DNA of 43,523 bases from RGIG2094 sp045660065 (GCA_045660065.1 JAZRDC010000038.1:1-43523), one strand, 5' to 3'; numbered from the stretch's first letter, positions 23,962 through 33,176 are shown. Program-made: numbers and translations. Notes: generated by a model not told the origin, from the letters alone.

Positions 23962-25755
23962 TTATTTCTCTCCGTTTTCCTTTAAATTTATCGGTAATTT
24001 TACCGTTACTGTTGTTCCTTTTCCATATTCACTGTCAAGTGAAATTGTTCCTTTGTGGGCTTCTACAATTTCTTTTGCAATAGCAAGACCAAGACCTGTT
24101 CCGCCTTGTTTTCTGCTTCTTGCTTTGTCAACTCTGTAAAATCTGTCAAAAATATGAGGCAAGTCTTTTTCAGGAATTCCGATACCTGTATCAGAAACGC
24201 TGATGTAAACTGAATCTTCCCTGCTTCCACACAAAACTGTAACAGTTCCGCCCTCAGGAGTGTACTTTATTGCATTTGAAATAATGTTCACAACCACCTG
24301 ATTTATCTTATCTTTGTCAATATGCGCCTGCTCTGCATCAGTGCCTTTTACATAAGCAAGAGTAATTTTGCTTTTTTGCGCCGTAATGCTCATTGTTCCC
24401 ACAATCTGTTCCACTAAGCCCTGAACATCGCAAGGAGCAAGTTTTAAGGCATCTTCTGTATGCTCAAGCCTTGACAGAACTAAAAGGTCTGTAACAAGTC
24501 TTGTCATTCTGTCCGCTTCGTTGTTTATAACTCCTAAGAAATTGCGGCTTATATCTTTATCTTCAATTTCCGTATCAAGAAGTGTTTCGGAATATGATTT
24601 GATATTTGTAAGCGGAGTTCTGAGTTCATGAGAAACATCTGCAACAAAGGCTCTTCTGGACCTGTCAAGTTTCTGTTGCTTTGTGATATCCTGAAGCACA
24701 AGCACCACACCGTCTGTCTTATTGAACTCGGTTTTATATGGTGCAACGTGAGCGCTTAAAATCATATCCCCAAGTTCTATTTCCCACTCTTTTCTGTTAC
24801 CGTCGGAATTTATAACCTCGTCCATTGTGGTTTCAATACCTGTTTTTTCACAAAGAGTTTCAAAATCAGGTAAATTTTCTTTATCAAGTTCTAACATTTT
24901 TTCCGCCGACGGATTAATATGTATAATTTTTCCTTTTAAATCAAAGGCAATTATTCCGTCGTAAAGGTTTTTGATAATAACCTCGATTTTATCTTTTTCG
25001 GAAGAAATTTCATCAAGAGTATTTTTCAGTTTGGACGCCATTATGTTAAATGTTGTTGTAAGTACGCCGATTTCATCGTCGCCCCTCACTTCAATTACGC
25101 TGTCGAAATTACCCTCTGCCATTCTGCTTGCTTTACCTGTAAGATTTCGTATAGGGACAGTTATGGTCTTGCTCATTAAATATCCGATTGCGATAGCAAT
25201 TAAAGCACCATACAAAATTGCCTGCATAACTACCAAAAACAAACTGTGGCTTACCTGATTTACCTCTGTTTTGTTATCCTTAATGTATATGATGAAGTGT
25301 AGCCCGTTATCCTTTACCGGGTATGCGTAATCCATAAATCCTGATTTTACAGAGATAACATCACCCACATTTCCCGCTATGGCAGATACAATGTTATTGG
25401 TAAGCACAACATCGGAATTATCACCGCTTCCTGCTATGCACTGACCTGATGCACCGTCTAAAATATAAAAGTTGCGGTTAGCACCAACGCCGAGTCTTGC
25501 AGGGGCAAATGCTTCCAGCAAATCCTGAAGACTTTTTACGGGGTCATTTTCTTTTAATGCAAGTACAAGACTTTTGTTAAGAGTGTCATTAAACTCTGCG
25601 TTCATTTTTTCCTTGAACTGATTGTGATAAAACCCTGAAACACTGCTCAAAAGAAAGGTTCCTGCGATTATCATAACAGACAAAATGAGAAGCATAAAAA
25701 TAAAAATCAGTTTCCACTGAATTTTATGAAAATTCTTGCGGAATTTTGCAAACAT
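23962..25755 (-). CDS. WalK-type sensor histidine kinase without adjacent response regulator
   Basis: The 597 residues comprise a first membrane helix (15-38), an extracytoplasmic Cache-like region (40-168), a second helix (172-194), HAMP (about 194-246), PAS (about 255-355), HisKA with phospho-accepting H377 in ADVSHELRTPL, and HATPase with NIISNAIKYTPEGG, DTGIGIPEKDLPHIFDRFYR and GTGLGLAI. This architecture equals WalK/PhoR-type envelope or phosphate sensors. No response regulator gene is next to it; the only one here is at 35745-36428, already paired with another kinase. Start ATG follows AAAGGAAGGG. It leads a six-gene operon. Confidence 0.92.
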   Translation of the reverse strand: MFAKFRKNFHKIQWKLIFIFMLLILSVMIIAGTFLLSSVSGFYHNQFKEKMNAEFNDTLNKSLVLALKENDPVKSLQDLLEAFAPARLGVGANRNFYILDGASGQCIAGSGDNSDVVLTNNIVSAIAGNVGDVISVKSGFMDYAYPVKDNGLHFIIYIKDNKTEVNQVSHSLFLVVMQAILYGALIAIAIGYLMSKTITVPIRNLTGKASRMAEGNFDSVIEVRGDDEIGVLTTTFNIMASKLKNTLDEISSEKDKIEVIIKNLYDGIIAFDLKGKIIHINPSAEKMLELDKENLPDFETLCEKTGIETTMDEVINSDGNRKEWEIELGDMILSAHVAPYKTEFNKTDGVVLVLQDITKQQKLDRSRRAFVADVSHELRTPLTNIKSYSETLLDTEIEDKDISRNFLGVINNEADRMTRLVTDLLVLSRLEHTEDALKLAPCDVQGLVEQIVGTMSITAQKSKITLAYVKGTDAEQAHIDKDKINQVVVNIISNAIKYTPEGGTVTVLCGSREDSVYISVSDTGIGIPEKDLPHIFDRFYRVDKARSRKQGGTGLGLAIAKEIVEAHKGTISLDSEYGKGTTVTVKLPINLKENGEK

Positions 25756-25816
25756 TTAACCCTTCCTTTCTTTTATATATTCAAAAGTATACAAATACTC
25801 CATAATATCATTAAAT

Positions 25817-25844
25817 AGTATATCACAAAATCATATTTTGTCAA
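25817..25844 (-). promoter_or_regulatory. Promoter of the kinase-to-radical SAM operon
   Basis: TTGACA (25839-25844), 16 bp, TATACT (25817-25822) on the minus strand with TGA before the -10. It lies 62 bases ahead of the kinase start. Confidence 0.8.
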
Positions 25845-25970
25845 CAAATAATCCCTCGCACGCAACTATCGCCCGATTAAAATTTTCAGTATCGGAAAGT
25901 TATATAATTATGTGGCTTGCTTACGGGATTTTCCTGAATTTTTGTGTTATATTCAAACTGCAAACACATC

Positions 25971-25999
25971 TTGACACAATTATTTAAAATTTATATAAT
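25971..25999 (+). promoter_or_regulatory. Promoter of the first hydrolase-like gene
   Basis: Perfect TTGACA (25971-25976), 17 bp, perfect TATAAT (25994-25999), 46 bases ahead of the ATG at 26046. The 25845-25970 stretch between this and the divergent kinase promoter holds no gene; it could carry operators. Confidence 0.88.
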
Positions 26000-26045
26000 G
26001 AGATTACAAAAACTACTTCCGCAATGTATAAAAAGGAGAAAAGTT

Positions 26046-28085
26046 ATGAAGGTTACCATTGAAAAAATAAATGGAACAAATTACTTTGTAGCAGACGGCA
26101 AGGTTTTGGACACACTGTCTTTCAAATCTTTCAGACCAACAAAAAACAATGTCGGTGATTTTTATAACGCAGGAATCAAAATTCACCAGGCATACGTTTC
26201 AGGACTTCCGTCCAATCTTAAAATTCCTTATTCAACTTATGGTGAAACCTGGTTTGGCGACGGCGACTTTAACTTTGGTAATTTTGACCGCCAGATGGAG
26301 TTTTTTATCGAAACTGCTCCGGACGCATATATCATTGTAAATCTGCACATAGATGTAAGACAATGGTGGCTTGACCAAAATCCCGGCAGACCAAATTCAC
26401 ATCGCTACCTTTCACAGATAGTAACTGACGAAAAATGGCGAAAAGATACCGCAGATTACGTCAGAGCCTTTATGAAACACGCCGAAGAAAAATATAATGA
26501 TAAAATTTTAGGATATTTTCTCCTTGCGGGTCAGGGAACGGAGTGGCTAAGCTATCACGACCTTCAGGAAAACCACCCTATCAAACTGAAAGCTTACAAA
26601 AAATATATGGAAGATGATTCTGCAGCCATCCCCTCCAAAGAAGAAATGGAAAAACCCGAAAACGAAATTTTCCTTGATGTTATAAAAGACAAAAATATAA
26701 TTGATTATCAAAAATTCCACGCCAACATCATTACAGACACCATTCTTTTTTATGCAAAAGAGGCGCAGACCATCCTTAATCACCAAAAGCCACTTGGTGC
26801 GTTTTTCGGCTACATAATGGAGTGTAACTGGATATGGGAATATGGACATCTTTCTATTGATAAGTTATACAGAAGCAAAGATTTTAATCTTCTCGCAACT
26901 CCTTCGTCTTATGCACACAGAGAATATAATCAGACAAGTGCCGTAATGGTGCTTAACGACACCGCTGAACTTAATGATATAATTATGTTCACATCTTTTG
27001 ACCATATGACTTTCCTTGCACCTACACTTTATGACAATCCAAGACGCATATGTGAAGATAAAGACGACAAACGCGGTCTGCCCAGATTATGCGAAATGCG
27101 AAAAGATATTTTAAGTTCAAGAGAGCAAACCATTCATTGCATTCAGCGAGAATTTATGAACAGAACTGCCCGCCGTATGGGAATGTGGTGGTTCGATATG
27201 TTAGAAGGCTGGTATTACGATGATGAACTTATGAAATCAATATCAGACCTTGTAAAAAAATCCGAAGATCTTGTAGGTAAGGAAAAAAGTTCCAACAGTG
27301 AAATTGCAGTAATGGTTAGCCCTGATTCTTTATACTATGTCAACAAAATGTGCAGAATCAACGAAGACCACATTGTAAATCAACGTGAAGCTTTAGCACG
27401 TATCGGCGCTCCTTTTGATTTGTTTTCCTTCAATGATATTGACAGAATCAACAAATCCCAATATAAACTTATTGTTTTGCTCGATTCATTTTATATGACA
27501 GATAATCAAAGAAAATATATGAACGAGCAAATAAAAAGAGACGGTCGCTCTGTTTTGTTTATAGGCTCCTGCGACTACATAAACGACGACGGAATTTCAA
27601 AAAAACGTATGGAAGATATGATTGGTATGACTATAGAAGAAGTTGATACCAAAGAAACCAAAATAGGCGCTATGGACACCTTGTACGGATATGAAAAAAG
27701 CAAATCTCCTACTTGGTGCGTAAATGATGAAAAAGCCGTAACGTTGGGAAGATACAACTTAAGTCGCAAATGTGGTCTTGCCAAGAAAGCATTTGACACT
27801 CACACAGCTTATTTCAGCGGACTTGGCAACCTTTCTGCCTCGGTGCTTCGTGAAATCGCAAGAGATGCAGGTGTTCACATATATGCAGAAAACGACACTG
27901 CAACTTATATAAACTCAGGAGTTTATGGTGTTTACAATACAAAAAATGAATTTACTGAAATCAATTTAAAAGAAGATGGTGAATTCACAGAAATTTTCAG
28001 CGGCAAACGTTATATAACCACAAACAAAAAAATCACTTTACCCACGGGTGAAAATCCTGCGCAAATGCTGATATCAAAAAAATAA
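26046..28085 (+). CDS. Cytosolic GH42-like glycoside hydrolase-related protein (paralogue A)
   Basis: The 679-residue product looks like a clan GH-A TIM barrel followed by a GH42-type trimerisation (glutamine amidotransferase-like) domain (about 420-510: ALARIGAPFDLFSFNDID then YKLIVLLDSFYM). The barrel has PDAYIIVNLHID (92-103), the YFLLAGQGTEW strand end (157-167) whose E166 could be the acid/base, and WWFD (381-384). No signal peptide, so it acts inside the cell. ATG 26046 is chosen for AAAAGGAG ahead; the open frame to 25944 includes the promoter. It is homologous to 30902-33130 but lacks that protein's EDDTR motif. Substrate unknown. Confidence 0.7.
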   Translation: MKVTIEKINGTNYFVADGKVLDTLSFKSFRPTKNNVGDFYNAGIKIHQAYVSGLPSNLKIPYSTYGETWFGDGDFNFGNFDRQMEFFIETAPDAYIIVNLHIDVRQWWLDQNPGRPNSHRYLSQIVTDEKWRKDTADYVRAFMKHAEEKYNDKILGYFLLAGQGTEWLSYHDLQENHPIKLKAYKKYMEDDSAAIPSKEEMEKPENEIFLDVIKDKNIIDYQKFHANIITDTILFYAKEAQTILNHQKPLGAFFGYIMECNWIWEYGHLSIDKLYRSKDFNLLATPSSYAHREYNQTSAVMVLNDTAELNDIIMFTSFDHMTFLAPTLYDNPRRICEDKDDKRGLPRLCEMRKDILSSREQTIHCIQREFMNRTARRMGMWWFDMLEGWYYDDELMKSISDLVKKSEDLVGKEKSSNSEIAVMVSPDSLYYVNKMCRINEDHIVNQREALARIGAPFDLFSFNDIDRINKSQYKLIVLLDSFYMTDNQRKYMNEQIKRDGRSVLFIGSCDYINDDGISKKRMEDMIGMTIEEVDTKETKIGAMDTLYGYEKSKSPTWCVNDEKAVTLGRYNLSRKCGLAKKAFDTHTAYFSGLGNLSASVLREIARDAGVHIYAENDTATYINSGVYGVYNTKNEFTEINLKEDGEFTEIFSGKRYITTNKKITLPTGENPAQMLISKK

Positions 28086-28122
28086 TATCAACTTTTATCA
28101 TAGAATTTATCATCAAAATTTG

Positions 28123-28151
28123 TTGACTTTTGCCCATCGAAGTGGTATAAT
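28123..28151 (+). promoter_or_regulatory. Promoter of guaB
   Basis: TTGACT (28123-28128), 17 bp, TATAAT (28146-28151) with extended TGG before the -10, 33 bases ahead of the TTG start. No terminator was seen between the hydrolase stop and this promoter, and no purine riboswitch was recognised. Confidence 0.88.
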
Positions 28152-28183
28152 AAGTAAAATATATTTATAAAGGAGTGCTCAGT

Positions 28184-29641
28184 TTGGATAAATTCGGAAA
28201 ACAAGGTCTTACTTTTGATGACGTGTTGCTTATTCCTCGCAAATCAGATGTATTACCAAGTATGGTAGACCTTTCAACAAACATTACAAAGAAATTAAAA
28301 CTCAATATCCCTCTTATGACAGCGGCTATGGATACTGTTACTGAATCCCCTATGGCTATTGCTATCGCAAGAGAAGGCGGTATTGGTATTATTCACAAAA
28401 ATATGTCTATTGAAGAACAGGCAATTGAAGTTGATAAAGTTAAAAGAAGCGAAAATGGTGTTATCGCAGACCCATTCTTCCTTTCACCTGATCATACATT
28501 AGAAGATGCTGACAGAGTTATGGGTAAGTTCAAAATTTCAGGTGTTCCTGTTACTGTTGATGGTAAACTTGTTGGTATTATCACAAACAGAGACTTAAGA
28601 TTTGAAGTTGATTTTTCTAAAAAAATCAAAGACTCAATGACATCAGAAAACTTAATTACTGCTCCTGCAGGAACAACTCTTGAACAGGCTCAGGAAATTT
28701 TAAGAAAACACAAGATTGAAAAACTTCCGTTGGTTGACGACGATGGAATGTTAAAAGGTCTTATCACAATTAAAGATATTGAAAAAGCAGTAAGATATCC
28801 AAACTCATGCAGAGATTCATCAGGAAGACTTGTTGCAGGTGCAGGTGTTGGTATTACACCTAATATGATGGACAGAGTTAAAGCATTGGTTGATGCAAAT
28901 GTTGACCTTATCGTACTTGACTCTGCTCACGGACACTCACAGAACATTATCAACGCAGTAAGCAAAATTAAAGAAGCTTATCCTGACCTTCAGCTTGTTG
29001 CAGGTAACATTGCAACTGCAGAAGCTGCAGAAGATTTGATCAAAGCAGGTGCAGATGCAATTAAAGTTGGTATCGGTCCTGGTTCTATCTGTACAACACG
29101 TGTTGTTGCAGGTATCGGTGTTCCACAGATTACTGCAATTAATGATGTTTACGAATGTGCTAAAAAATATGGTATCCCTGTTATCGCAGACGGCGGTATC
29201 AAATACTCAGGTGATATTGTTAAATCTATCGCTGCTGGCGCAGACGTTATTATGATTGGTAGCCTCTTTGCAGGCTGTGAAGAAAGTCCGGGAGAAATGG
29301 AAATTTATCAGGGCAGAAACTTCAAGGTATACAGAGGTATGGGTTCTATCGCTGCTATGAACAATGGCAGTAAGGATCGTTACTTCCAGCAGGATACCAA
29401 GAAACTCGTTCCGGAAGGCGTTGAAGGTCGCGTACCTTACAAAGGTGCTCTTTCAGAAACTGTTTATCAGCTTCTCGGCGGTCTTCGTGCAGGTATGGGT
29501 TACTGCGGTTCACCTACTGTTAAAGACCTTAAAGAAAACGGTCAGTTCGTTCAGATTACAAATGCCGGCTTAAGAGAAAGCCATCCGCACGATATTTCAA
29601 TCACAAAAGAAGCTCCGAACTATTCCGTTTCAGAAAAATAA
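28184..29641 (+). CDS. guaB: IMP dehydrogenase
   Basis: Converts IMP to XMP with NAD+, the committed step to GMP. From the TTG at 28184 the product is 485 residues, starting DKFGKQGLTFDDVLLIP. It contains two CBS domains (about 93-205), GAGVGI, the catalytic-cysteine loop GIGPGSICTTRVVAG and the flap region around MGSIAAMNNGSKDRYF. The GTG at 28175 is rejected as start because it forms part of the AAAGGAG ribosome binding site. Base composition of this gene is smoother and its codons more GAT/GGT-rich than the flanking hydrolase gene, as in highly expressed genes. AraC follows after 14 bases. Confidence 0.97.
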   Translation: MDKFGKQGLTFDDVLLIPRKSDVLPSMVDLSTNITKKLKLNIPLMTAAMDTVTESPMAIAIAREGGIGIIHKNMSIEEQAIEVDKVKRSENGVIADPFFLSPDHTLEDADRVMGKFKISGVPVTVDGKLVGIITNRDLRFEVDFSKKIKDSMTSENLITAPAGTTLEQAQEILRKHKIEKLPLVDDDGMLKGLITIKDIEKAVRYPNSCRDSSGRLVAGAGVGITPNMMDRVKALVDANVDLIVLDSAHGHSQNIINAVSKIKEAYPDLQLVAGNIATAEAAEDLIKAGADAIKVGIGPGSICTTRVVAGIGVPQITAINDVYECAKKYGIPVIADGGIKYSGDIVKSIAAGADVIMIGSLFAGCEESPGEMEIYQGRNFKVYRGMGSIAAMNNGSKDRYFQQDTKKLVPEGVEGRVPYKGALSETVYQLLGGLRAGMGYCGSPTVKDLKENGQFVQITNAGLRESHPHDISITKEAPNYSVSEK

Positions 29642-29655
29642 TAATCGGAGTTAGT

Positions 29656-30870
29656 ATGTATAGTGTAGTTTTAGTTTCTTCTGCAAAGCATGTTACTGAA
29701 GCCTTTAACTCTATGAAACTCTGGGAAAACCAGAAATTCTATTTAAAGCAGGTAACAGAAAACATTGCAGAAGCCTTAAGAGAATTGCCCGATGTTTTGA
29801 TTTATCCATATAATAATGAAAGTCTCAGCGGTTGCGAACTTTCAAGAAGACTATTTATGGAAAAAAGCAAAACAAAAGTGGTGTTATACGGCAGAAAATC
29901 TTTTGACTCAATAAAATCGGCAATTAATTCACGGGCATGGGGATATCTCTCCATGCCTCTTGAACTTAACGACTTTTTTTCACTGCTGTTCCATCTTAAT
30001 GAATATTTCGATGCAGAAGCAGGTGATATCGCTCCTGTCCAGGACGCTAATCTGTTAAAGGAATCCTTTTTCCCTAAACTTTTATCAGGCGGCTTTAAAA
30101 ATCAGGCAGAGGCTTTAAAAGAATTTGAATTTTTGGATCTTCCTGTTTTGCCTGAAAGAGATTCCTGCTCTATTGTTAAGTTTACAATAAACAACTTTGC
30201 AAGTTATTTGAATGAAAAATGGAAATACGGAAAAGACGCACTTTATGTGGCAGTTGATAACTTTACTGTCAAAAACCGTCCTGATATTATTTCACTTCCC
30301 ATTTCTATTTCCGAAAATCATATTTATATTGCGATTTTTGGCTTGTCGGAAGATGAAATCACAAGTAAATATAATGAAGCAGTTATCAACCTTCGTGATA
30401 TTATGGGAATTGAAATTTCTTTTTCAATTATGCGCACCTATTCTTCCACAGCAGAGATTTTCACTCCTATTGAAAGCAGCCATGTGGCTGACATTGTTCC
30501 TGTTGCACATAACAACGAAACTTATGACTCAAACACCAGTGAAAACACCATCAATCTTGCAAAAAAATATATTGAAAGCAATTACAGCAAGGAAATTTGT
30601 TTAGATGATGTATCCCGCTATGTGGATTTAAGTACCGCATATTTCAGCAGACTGTTCAAACAACAGACAGGTGAAAACTTTATAGATTATCTTATCAAAG
30701 TAAGAATGGAAAGAGGAAAAACCCTTCTGCATGATACAAATCTTAAAACCTATCAGGTAGGCGAAAATGTAGGATACAACAACAGCAAGTATTTCTGCAA
30801 ACTTTTCAAAAACTACACCGGTTACACACCTACAGAATACAGGACAAAAGCAAAAAGAACTATAACATAA
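29656..30870 (+). CDS. AraC-type regulator with a degenerate receiver domain
   Basis: The 404 residues end in a standard two-helix-turn-helix AraC domain (about 300-400: YSKEICLDDVSRYVDLSTAYFSRLFKQQTG and YQVGENVGYNNSKYFCKLFKNYTGYTPTEYR). Residues 1-120 have the layout of a YesN-type receiver, but the phospho-acceptor position reads PDVLIYPYNNESLSG with no aspartate where PDxxxxDxxMPxMxG is expected, and the conserved lysine is methionine in GYLSMPLEL. It is therefore probably not phosphorylated. It lies 14 bases after guaB (GGAG site) and faces the second hydrolase gene, so it is likely that enzyme's regulator (inference). Confidence 0.85.
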   Translation: MYSVVLVSSAKHVTEAFNSMKLWENQKFYLKQVTENIAEALRELPDVLIYPYNNESLSGCELSRRLFMEKSKTKVVLYGRKSFDSIKSAINSRAWGYLSMPLELNDFFSLLFHLNEYFDAEAGDIAPVQDANLLKESFFPKLLSGGFKNQAEALKEFEFLDLPVLPERDSCSIVKFTINNFASYLNEKWKYGKDALYVAVDNFTVKNRPDIISLPISISENHIYIAIFGLSEDEITSKYNEAVINLRDIMGIEISFSIMRTYSSTAEIFTPIESSHVADIVPVAHNNETYDSNTSENTINLAKKYIESNYSKEICLDDVSRYVDLSTAYFSRLFKQQTGENFIDYLIKVRMERGKTLLHDTNLKTYQVGENVGYNNSKYFCKLFKNYTGYTPTEYRTKAKRTIT

Positions 30871-30900
30871 GGGGATGTAAATTAATTACATCCCCTTTTT
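30869..30900. terminator. Terminator after the AraC-type gene
   Basis: A 10-12 bp stem (30869-30880 with 30886-30897) with a 5-base loop is followed by TTTTTATT on the plus strand. It lies in the 31-base gap between convergent genes and may also stop minus-strand transcripts, though the T-tract there is poor. Confidence 0.88.
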
Positions 30901-30901
30901 A

Positions 30902-33130
30902 TTAATCCAGTCGGAACATTTTAGTTTCGCCTTCATACATCTGAAGTTTTATTGTGTCAATATTATCACCATACTGTTTTTCTTCATACACCTCAAATGG
31001 TGAACATTTTTTCTTTAATCTTACCATCTTTTCGCCGCTGCTTGACGCGTGAATTGTCAGATATCCGCTTCCTTCGTAAACCACATCGCCCTCCATTGAA
31101 TGGATATGGCAACCTGCTTCAATTGCAACTGCTCTTAAAAAGTCTGCCTGAACAAATTTTGCTCCGCACCATACTGATGTAAATCCATCATACTCTTTTA
31201 CAGCCGCAGCAGCGCGTCCCCCCTCGCAGAATCTTGCAAATATTCCGCTTTCCTTTTCGTCAACATAGAAAAGTGGGCAGAGATACGAGCGAGATTCCGA
31301 AGTGTTCGGATTATCATTTCCGGGAGTTGGCATATCAATTTTACCGTAAACTCTCTGTGGCACAAGATTTTGTGCAATTTTTTCATTTCCGCAAATTCTG
31401 AAAAATGTATCATAAGCATAATCAAAAAGTTCGTTTACAGAAAAACCTGTAAGTTCTTTTATATTATCTGTACTCATAATATTTTTTGCATTTTCATTCA
31501 TGTATCCTGAGCCATACAACCACAAAGCGGTAGCGTGATTTTTCTGAAGTTTTTTCTTGATTAACTCAATTTTTTTATCACTCATCATACAAGCTGCGGC
31601 AAAAATGTAAAGCTTGTAATCCTTCATGTTATCGTTTGCAAAATCATCTAAAATGTATTCATCGTATGGTGCGCCGATATTTCCAAGAGAAAAGTTTTTC
31701 ATTGTGGTAATACTGTGCTGAGTGGAATCGTGCGATACCGCCATATAACTTTCAACATCATAGACAAATGCAATATCGTTGTCTTTATATCTGTCTGATG
31801 CCACGCTATCTGCAATTTCAGTCTGCTTTTTCATAACATCAAAACATGCCTTATCGTTATATCTTCCGCCGCCATGATGCTGGTCAAACCACCAACCATA
31901 GTTCACACTGCATAGATTTTTACCGAAATTTCTTTTCAAAACATTTTTGGTGTCAGTTTCATCATACACGCCATAACCTGAACGATAGTAAAGATTTTCT
32001 TTATGAGTTCTTGTATCGTCTTCTGCAAAGAAAATCATATCATTTACACGCATGCTGTCAAACGGTGAACGGTTTGCTTCCCAACCACCCGGCTGTCTGT
32101 TCTGATAATCTCCGGGAGCTGCACAAAAATCAAGTCTGTTATCTTTTAAAATTCTGTTTGTACCCGAAAGTCCGCTGTTCATCTGCGCCCAACGTGTATA
32201 TGAATAAAATGCACCTGTTAATTTGTCCGGCCATCTGTCTTTTACTAAACCGGCAAAATACAGAATACTTTTTGCAGTAGCATCTCCCCAAGCCATATAA
32301 AAATCTGTAACATTCTGAGCATTTTCAGGATTCGGGAATGAGCCGTGGCAATTCCCTTTCAGCGGAGCCATAGGTGCAGGCTGATGACTTCTTCCCCCAC
32401 TCATATTCTTCACGTCTTCATCAAAATGCATAAGATAGTACTGCTCATCTATATCAGGAATTCTTGCCTTTGGGGCATTTTCACCATATTTTTCATCTAA
32501 ATATGATTGAAACTCATTTTTAAATGCATCGCTTGTGTCAAAATAAACCCCATCATCCATGTGAAGATTCAGTATGGTTATACCCCTCATTGAAGGATGC
32601 CATTCTGAGGTACTTCCTGCACAAATAAAATATCCGATAATTCTGTCCCCAAAAGATTCTTTTTGTGCGTTTTCGCAAAAATCAATCAAAGCTTTACCCG
32701 CATCATTACGCCACTCTTCAGAACTTAAAGAATATGGCCCTATATGTGCGTTATAGGTTTCTGATCTTAAATAAGCGTCTCTTTTTACTCCATCAGAAAA
32801 TTCAATCATTGCGTTTGGGTGTGCATCTGTCCACTCTTTTGTAGGCTGAAGTCCAACACGGGGAATGATGTACGCATCAGGTACTGCTTTCATTATTGTT
32901 TCCGCTTCTTTTTTAAACATTTCATAAGCATTTGGCCTTGTAAAATTCGTATCACAGATTAAAAAGAAAATCTTAACGCCTGACTTGCCTAAATTGATAA
33001 GATATTCTTCATCAAGTTTTAATTCACCATCACGGTTATTTGATATTGTAATTGCACTTCCATAGTATGGTTTTCCATCTATAACCATCGTAGGTACGCC
33101 GTTAATATTTTCAACAAATGCTGTTGCCAT
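30902..33130 (-). CDS. Cytosolic GH42-like glycoside hydrolase-related protein (paralogue B)
   Basis: The 742-residue product is a distant paralogue of the protein at 26046-28085. Shared landmarks in order: an N-terminal ENINGVPTMVIDGK, PDAYIIPRVGLQP (84-96), GYFICAGSTSEW (166-177, E176 as candidate acid/base), NDMIFF, WWFD (413-416) and the GH42-type domain start NIGAPYDEYILDDF. It also has EDDTR (370-374), absent from paralogue A. No signal peptide or membrane helix, so its substrate must enter the cell first; no transporter is in the window. The ATG follows AAGGAG. It has a long structured leader with a strong distal promoter. The family number and substrate cannot be given. Confidence 0.7.
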   Translation of the reverse strand: MATAFVENINGVPTMVIDGKPYYGSAITISNNRDGELKLDEEYLINLGKSGVKIFFLICDTNFTRPNAYEMFKKEAETIMKAVPDAYIIPRVGLQPTKEWTDAHPNAMIEFSDGVKRDAYLRSETYNAHIGPYSLSSEEWRNDAGKALIDFCENAQKESFGDRIIGYFICAGSTSEWHPSMRGITILNLHMDDGVYFDTSDAFKNEFQSYLDEKYGENAPKARIPDIDEQYYLMHFDEDVKNMSGGRSHQPAPMAPLKGNCHGSFPNPENAQNVTDFYMAWGDATAKSILYFAGLVKDRWPDKLTGAFYSYTRWAQMNSGLSGTNRILKDNRLDFCAAPGDYQNRQPGGWEANRSPFDSMRVNDMIFFAEDDTRTHKENLYYRSGYGVYDETDTKNVLKRNFGKNLCSVNYGWWFDQHHGGGRYNDKACFDVMKKQTEIADSVASDRYKDNDIAFVYDVESYMAVSHDSTQHSITTMKNFSLGNIGAPYDEYILDDFANDNMKDYKLYIFAAACMMSDKKIELIKKKLQKNHATALWLYGSGYMNENAKNIMSTDNIKELTGFSVNELFDYAYDTFFRICGNEKIAQNLVPQRVYGKIDMPTPGNDNPNTSESRSYLCPLFYVDEKESGIFARFCEGGRAAAAVKEYDGFTSVWCGAKFVQADFLRAVAIEAGCHIHSMEGDVVYEGSGYLTIHASSSGEKMVRLKKKCSPFEVYEEKQYGDNIDTIKLQMYEGETKMFRLD

Positions 33131-33176
33131 ACACTCATCTCCTTAGTTTTTTTAATATTATATAGTGCCCGATTTA

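Noticed and set aside
25944..26045. N-terminal extension of the first hydrolase-like protein
   Set aside because: It covers a perfect TTGACA-17-TATAAT promoter and the ribosome binding site of the ATG at 26046.
31846..32280. 144-codon plus-strand open frame
   Set aside because: It lies wholly antisense to the hydrolase gene, with histidine/cysteine-rich low-complexity composition and no recognisable domain.
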